Position numbers and translations under genes: made by a program. A DNA stretch of 9,065 bases, taken from positions 1-9,065 of the forward strand of contig JAFADQ010000416.1 in the NCBI GenBank assembly GCA_023424725.1, written 5' to 3'. Of this stretch, positions 5,414-9,065 are shown piece after piece. Within the stretch, counting starts at the first letter, position 1; the number at the start of each line of letters is the position of its first letter. This stretch comes from Bacteroidota bacterium (lineage in GTDB: Bacteria; Bacteroidota; Bacteroidia; Cytophagales; Hymenobacteraceae). The notes below the pieces were generated by a model. The model saw only the letters and a list, made by a program, of their open reading frames with translations, searched no databases and was not told the DNA's origin.

Positions 5414-5638
5414 ATGGCCGAAAATAATTCAGAAACGCAAACCGAAACATCGGGCGAAGGCGAAAAGCGCCGGAAAAAAGTCAGGATCAAATACAAGAAG
5501 AAAAAGAAGAAATTCAGCTTTAGCGAGCTTACTAATTTAAGCTCCAGAAATACGGTGCTTATATTGCTTTTTCTGATCGTGATTTTCTTGCTGAGCCTGT
5601 ATTACATAATTGTGTATGTAAACACCGGTAACGATTAA
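5414..5638 (+). CDS. Small lysine-rich single-pass membrane protein, unknown function
   Basis: 74 residues in three parts: an acidic, polar N-terminus (1-17, Glu/Ser/Thr-rich), a very basic segment (18-33, mostly Lys/Arg with a run of consecutive lysines around 28-33), and one hydrophobic membrane segment (about 47-69) before a short polar tail. By the positive-inside rule the basic part should be cytoplasmic and the C-terminus periplasmic. It starts 24 bases after the GH3 stop codon on the same strand and ends 33 bases before a terminator, so it looks like the last gene of a GH3 unit. Its composition is sharply structured rather than random, which supports a real gene, but I recognise no family. 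It could anchor or tether a partner or touch membrane lipids or nucleic acid through the basic region; that is speculation. Confidence 0.75.
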   Translation: MAENNSETQTETSGEGEKRRKKVRIKYKKKKKKFSFSELTNLSSRNTVLILLFLIVIFLLSLYYIIVYVNTGND

Positions 5639-5671
5639 GACGCAACTTCCCTTAAGATTTTATCATCATAA

Positions 5672-5706
5672 AAAAAGCTCCCGGCCTATAAGACCGGGAG
5701 CTTTTT
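5672..5706. terminator. Bidirectional intrinsic terminator between convergent genes
   Basis: AAAAAGCTCCCGG (5672-5684) pairs perfectly with CCGGGAGCTTTTT (5694-5706), loop CCTATAAGA. An A-run on the left and a T-run on the right let it work on both strands. It lies 33 bases after the plus-strand small membrane protein gene and 36 bases after the end of the minus-strand T9SS protein gene, so it ends both transcripts. Confidence 0.92.
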
Positions 5707-5742
5707 AGTGTGTGGCAGAGGCTTTTTTGCCCCTCGCAGCAA

Positions 5743-8700
5743 TTACTGCTTCACCACTCTGATTTGTGTAACAGAACCGTTGTTGCCTACCTGCAATAAG
5801 TACACGCCTTGCGCAAGCTGCACCTGCGGCTGAAGCGTTAACACGCCTGCAGAAGCATCGTAGGTGCGGCTGTACACCTGGCGGCCCATCATGTCTACCA
5901 ATGTAAGTTCTACTGCGCCTTCCATGCCGGTTACATCTACTTTCAGCTCGTCACGGAACGGGTTAGGATACACCTGCACATCCAGCTCTGTTGCAGCAGC
6001 CAGGCGAACGGGAGCAATAAACTCATCGGCGCCAATTGCTGGAGCCGTAGTGCTACGGGTGTTGCCGTCGTAATCTACCGTTACACTTGCCATAGGCATT
6101 GCCTCCTCGCGAAGCGGCGATGTAGCAGAAATATGAAGGTCGGTGGCGCTCATATACTGCGGATCTGCTTCTATGGAATTCATGTCATGCACAAAGCCAT
6201 TGTTTACCGATGCCTGAAGTGCGGCAAGATTGCTGCGCCAGCCTCTGTTAAAATAAACAACGTTGGTTCCGGTGCTGTAGTAGTTGTTGTAATCTATGGC
6301 TGTAAAGTTCTCGAAAGCATCGCCGGCCTGCATTGCGCGTCCTGCCGCAGATGTTCCGGTGTAGGCAATAGAGTTGTTCACCAAAGTAAGCTCGCGCGAG
6401 AGCAGGTTGCTTACATACAAACCAACACCAGTTGTACCAAAGTCTACATTAATAGAGTTGTAGTACAGATCCAGGTTAGAGGCAGAGTTTAGCTGCACAC
6501 CAAAGGTGGTACTGTTGCGGAAGCCGCCGCCTATCATGTTGTTGGCTACCATACCCCTGGCAGTGGTGTTGCGGTTTACGTAGTTAAGCCATACGCCCAT
6601 GTGCCCTGCGTTGGTTACTTTGTTGCGCTGCACAGAGGCCAGATTCTCAAGGTGTACTAAGTAAATACCCATAGAACTGAGCACTGTTCCGGCAGGGGCG
6701 TTAAACATCAGCACCTGGTTCTGGTCTACAGACACATTGTCTCCATAGCTCATAAATACACCAAACACTTTAGGCGCATTCAGGATGTTGCCTGTAATGT
6801 TTACGTTGCTCGCAACATTGGTAGTGTTACCATTAATACGAATACCGTGGTAGCCGCTGTTGATGGTGTTTCCGGCAATAGTAAGACCAGTTACAGTGCC
6901 AGCCATCATGGCCGGATCGGTAAAGGAATTACCAACGATGATACCGTTCATGTTACCAACATAGCCACTGTACTGAGGCGATAAATGAATGGTGTTGTTA
7001 GAGATAGTTACATTCTCTACATCGCCCATTACGTGCACACCCCAGCCCTGCGAGCAGGTGGCATTCAGTACAAAACCATTTACAGTTACATGGTCGGTAC
7101 CATTCAACCGGATAATGTCGCGGTTTGCCGGAGTGGTGCTGCAGTGTGTAATAGTGTTACCGTTACCGTTTATCGTTACCGTATTGGTTGCCGATGCGCC
7201 CGGTATTTCATTTAGCAACAATTGCTCTGCGTAATCTCCGGAACCTGCCACTACATCTATTACCGTTTCGGTAGTTACACCAGTGGTATTAAGGTAAGCA
7301 GCAGCCGAAGCCATAGAAGCAAAGTTGGTACCCGAAGCAGGTTGGTTTTGGTTGATAGTTAAATACAATACGTTACCAACCGAAACCGTAGTAGTAGCCA
7401 AATAAGCGCAACCGGCATTATTAATACCCGTTACAGAATACACTCCTGCGTTGGCAGGTGTAGCATTGCTGATCTGCGGATTCTGATCTGTGCTGGAGAA
7501 ACCGTTAGGCCCGCTCCAGGTGTACGACATAGCCCCGGATGCAGTTAGCGAAATGGTGTTGCCATAGTTTACCGGGCCGTTATTAGATACCGGAGTGGTA
7601 GCATTAGCGCAGTTAGGAGCAGTTACACAGATAGTAAACGTTGGGTTTGTAGCCAGCGAAGATGAATAATGGTGTACTCTAACAAAGTAGGTATCGCCAA
7701 TAGTTAGTCCGGTAGCATTAATAGTTTCTATACCACCGCCCGCTGTGTTATCGCGGCAAACCATAGTTGTACCGTTACAACCGCCGGAACGTAAATTAAC
7801 CACAGCATCAAATCCGGTTTCGCCATCTACAATTATGGTATGGTTAGTATGGGTTGCAACAAACGAGTACCACACATCGTCGTTGGCAGTACCTGCGCAT
7901 GCAGCCAAAGATTGTGATGCAGCGGCAGTTGTTCCGGTAACCGGAGCACAGGCGCCAAAGGCATTAACTGGCAGCATGATAGCACCGGCGCAATCGTCGT
8001 TGGCAGGCGGTAGTGCCGGCTCGGTAACGCAGATAGTAAACGTAGGAGTAGAAGATACGCTGGAAGAGTAATGATACACTCTAACCGCATACGTATTACC
8101 AACAGTAAGTCCGGTAAGAGTAGAAACCTCAGCGGAGCCACTTCCGGTTTGGTCTTTACAATCAAGACTAGTACCGCCGCATGCAGTAAATACCTGAAGT
8201 ACCGCATCGAAACTAGAGGCGCCCGTTACAGTAACTACCTGAGAAGTTTGGGTAGCTACAAAAGTAAACCACACATCGTCATCTGCAGTTCCGGCACAAC
8301 CGGCAGCAGATTGTGTAGCTCCTGCTGTAGTACCGTTTACTGCTACGCAAGAACCGGCAGTGTATACCGGCAGCGAAATTGCGCCAGCGCAATTGTCGTT
8401 GGCAGGCGGAGGAGAAAGAGTAGAAGAAGTAATACCAGCTGAGTTTGTGCTGAAATCGCCGCTGCCACAATCCTGACGAACAAAGAAACGGTAGTTAGTA
8501 GCGTTACTTAGTCCGGTAACTGTATAAGGAGAACCGGCAATACCGGTAATAACTGTACCACCGGCACCTGCAGTTGCACCTGTGCCCGGAGTAGTAAATG
8601 TAGCAGACGGCCCGTATTCTACTATAAAAGTACCGCCGCCGCCATTGTTTGTGAAGTTAAGTTGTACAGCGCTAAGAGTATTATTGCTTGCGCTAACCGC

Positions 8701-9065
8701 CGATGGTGCCGGGCAGGTAACCGGAGCAGAAATACTAAGACTATAAGTAGAAATACAGTTTGGCGATGGATACGTATCTACAACCAGGTAATATGTTTGC
8801 CCGGCAGTAACGGTAGCTGTAAGAGTCTTATTGCCCAAGCTTCCGGTCGAAGCGCCAACACACGTGGTTCCGTTTCCGCTGAAAGGGCAATTGCTATAAA
8901 GCAATAATCCTGTCCAGGAAGCAGAGGTGGTCATTGTAATCGTGATCTGGCCAGTTACCGCCGGCGTGAAAACATGCGTAGCGTCTTCGCCTCCCAGGTA
9001 ATTGGTATTACCACAGGTAAGCGGGCTGGTGTTGGCAGCCGTAACGTTATTACCGTTTCCGCAGG
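5743..9065 (-). CDS. Large T9SS-secreted protein with FN3, Ig-like and parallel beta-helix domains (5' end outside the window)
   Basis: The frame is open from the stop at 5743 to the right edge. The Met at 8932-8934 is internal: 43 further codons without a stop read as the same kind of beta-sandwich (YLGGEDATHVFTP), so signal peptide and start are missing. Numbering from that Met: end of a pre-peptidase-C-terminal-like (PPC) domain (1-70), FN3-like domain (73-172), two tandem PPC-like domains with ANDxCAGAI and DDVW motifs (176-306, 309-440), Ig-like domain (442-519), and a right-handed parallel beta-helix (about 555-900) with recurrent NxI and GI/GV turns. A closing segment ends in IGADEF (967-972). 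The last ~87 residues are a T9SS type A sorting domain: VYPNPF (988-993), GVYLLQV (1043-1049), terminal RVVKQ. By family knowledge such proteins cross the outer membrane through T9SS and lose this domain on release or attachment to the surface. Beta-helices often bind or cleave polysaccharides, but I see no catalytic motif; adhesion is equally possible. Confidence 0.93.
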   Translation of the reverse strand, partial: CGNGNNVTAANTSPLTCGNTNYLGGEDATHVFTPAVTGQITITMTTSASWTGLLLYSNCPFSGNGTTCVGASTGSLGNKTLTATVTAGQTYYLVVDTYPSPNCISTYSLSISAPVTCPAPSAVSASNNTLSAVQLNFTNNGGGGTFIVEYGPSATFTTPGTGATAGAGGTVITGIAGSPYTVTGLSNATNYRFFVRQDCGSGDFSTNSAGITSSTLSPPPANDNCAGAISLPVYTAGSCVAVNGTTAGATQSAAGCAGTADDDVWFTFVATQTSQVVTVTGASSFDAVLQVFTACGGTSLDCKDQTGSGSAEVSTLTGLTVGNTYAVRVYHYSSSVSSTPTFTICVTEPALPPANDDCAGAIMLPVNAFGACAPVTGTTAAASQSLAACAGTANDDVWYSFVATHTNHTIIVDGETGFDAVVNLRSGGCNGTTMVCRDNTAGGGIETINATGLTIGDTYFVRVHHYSSSLATNPTFTICVTAPNCANATTPVSNNGPVNYGNTISLTASGAMSYTWSGPNGFSSTDQNPQISNATPANAGVYSVTGINNAGCAYLATTTVSVGNVLYLTINQNQPASGTNFASMASAAAYLNTTGVTTETVIDVVAGSGDYAEQLLLNEIPGASATNTVTINGNGNTITHCSTTPANRDIIRLNGTDHVTVNGFVLNATCSQGWGVHVMGDVENVTISNNTIHLSPQYSGYVGNMNGIIVGNSFTDPAMMAGTVTGLTIAGNTINSGYHGIRINGNTTNVASNVNITGNILNAPKVFGVFMSYGDNVSVDQNQVLMFNAPAGTVLSSMGIYLVHLENLASVQRNKVTNAGHMGVWLNYVNRNTTARGMVANNMIGGGFRNSTTFGVQLNSASNLDLYYNSINVDFGTTGVGLYVSNLLSRELTLVNNSIAYTGTSAAGRAMQAGDAFENFTAIDYNNYYSTGTNVVYFNRGWRSNLAALQASVNNGFVHDMNSIEADPQYMSATDLHISATSPLREEAMPMASVTVDYDGNTRSTTAPAIGADEFIAPVRLAAATELDVQVYPNPFRDELKVDVTGMEGAVELTLVDMMGRQVYSRTYDASAGVLTLQPQVQLAQGVYLLQVGNNGSVTQIRVVKQ
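7615..8409 (-). repeat. Tandem duplication of a ~131-residue PPC-like domain within the T9SS protein
   Basis: Copy 1 is encoded at 8017-8409 and copy 2 at 7615-8010. Each runs from PPAND to FTICVTxP. Hand alignment gives about 76 identical residues of 131 (roughly 58 %), including the conserved cysteines, the DDVW motif, FDAV and HYSSS. DNA similarity is lower and patchy, so this is an old duplication or a selected domain array rather than a recent slippage event. Confidence 0.8.

Noticed and set aside
6133..6492. 119-codon plus-strand open frame and other plus-strand frames opposite the T9SS protein
   Set aside because: All are shadows of the long minus-strand gene, with no independent motif, ribosome site or promoter.

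Overview
The window reads as chromosomal DNA of a member of the Bacteroidota. The strongest evidence is the last gene, a very large secreted protein ending in a type A sorting domain of the type IX secretion system (T9SS), which is confined to that phylum and its close relatives. Starts without Shine-Dalgarno sequences and the repeat words in the gaps (ATTGCGAGCG, AACCGCAAAG, AGATGTGCAGATT) fit the same group. I cannot name the genus.

Layout, left to right. (1) 1-168: 3' end of a small AT-rich membrane protein gene, plus strand. (2) 169-712: gene-free, holding a four-hairpin palindromic element (180-290), a strong bidirectional terminator (346-385), a second inverted repeat (462-614) and a short pyrimidine-rich tandem repeat (686-722). 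(3) 713-2260, minus: an FAD-dependent oxidoreductase fused to a C-terminal Rieske [2Fe-2S] domain. (4) 2261-2601: divergent intergenic region with a second four-hairpin palindromic element (2320-2419) and a further hairpin (2456-2480). (5) 2602-3333, plus: lptB, the ATPase of lipopolysaccharide export. (6) 3334-3865: three layers of nested inverted repeats. (7) 3866-5389, plus: a GH3-family adenylating enzyme, followed 24 bases later by a 74-residue lysine-rich single-pass membrane protein (5414-5638). (8) 5672-5706: bidirectional terminator. (9) 5743 to the right edge, minus: the 3' part of a T9SS-exported multidomain protein with FN3, Ig-like and parallel beta-helix regions. Its true start lies beyond the window.

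The coding content is largely recognisable: envelope biogenesis (lptB), a redox enzyme, a GH3 enzyme with a small membrane protein, and a surface or secreted protein. I see no defence system, integrase, transposase, CRISPR array, tRNA or rRNA. The least explained material is intergenic. All three long gene-free gaps are built from inverted repeats of different families. Two of these elements, unrelated in sequence, share an A-B-B'-A' arrangement of four hairpins in which the right half is the reverse complement of the left and several differences between halves are paired so that the stems survive. In the first element the four hairpin centres are exactly 29 bases apart.
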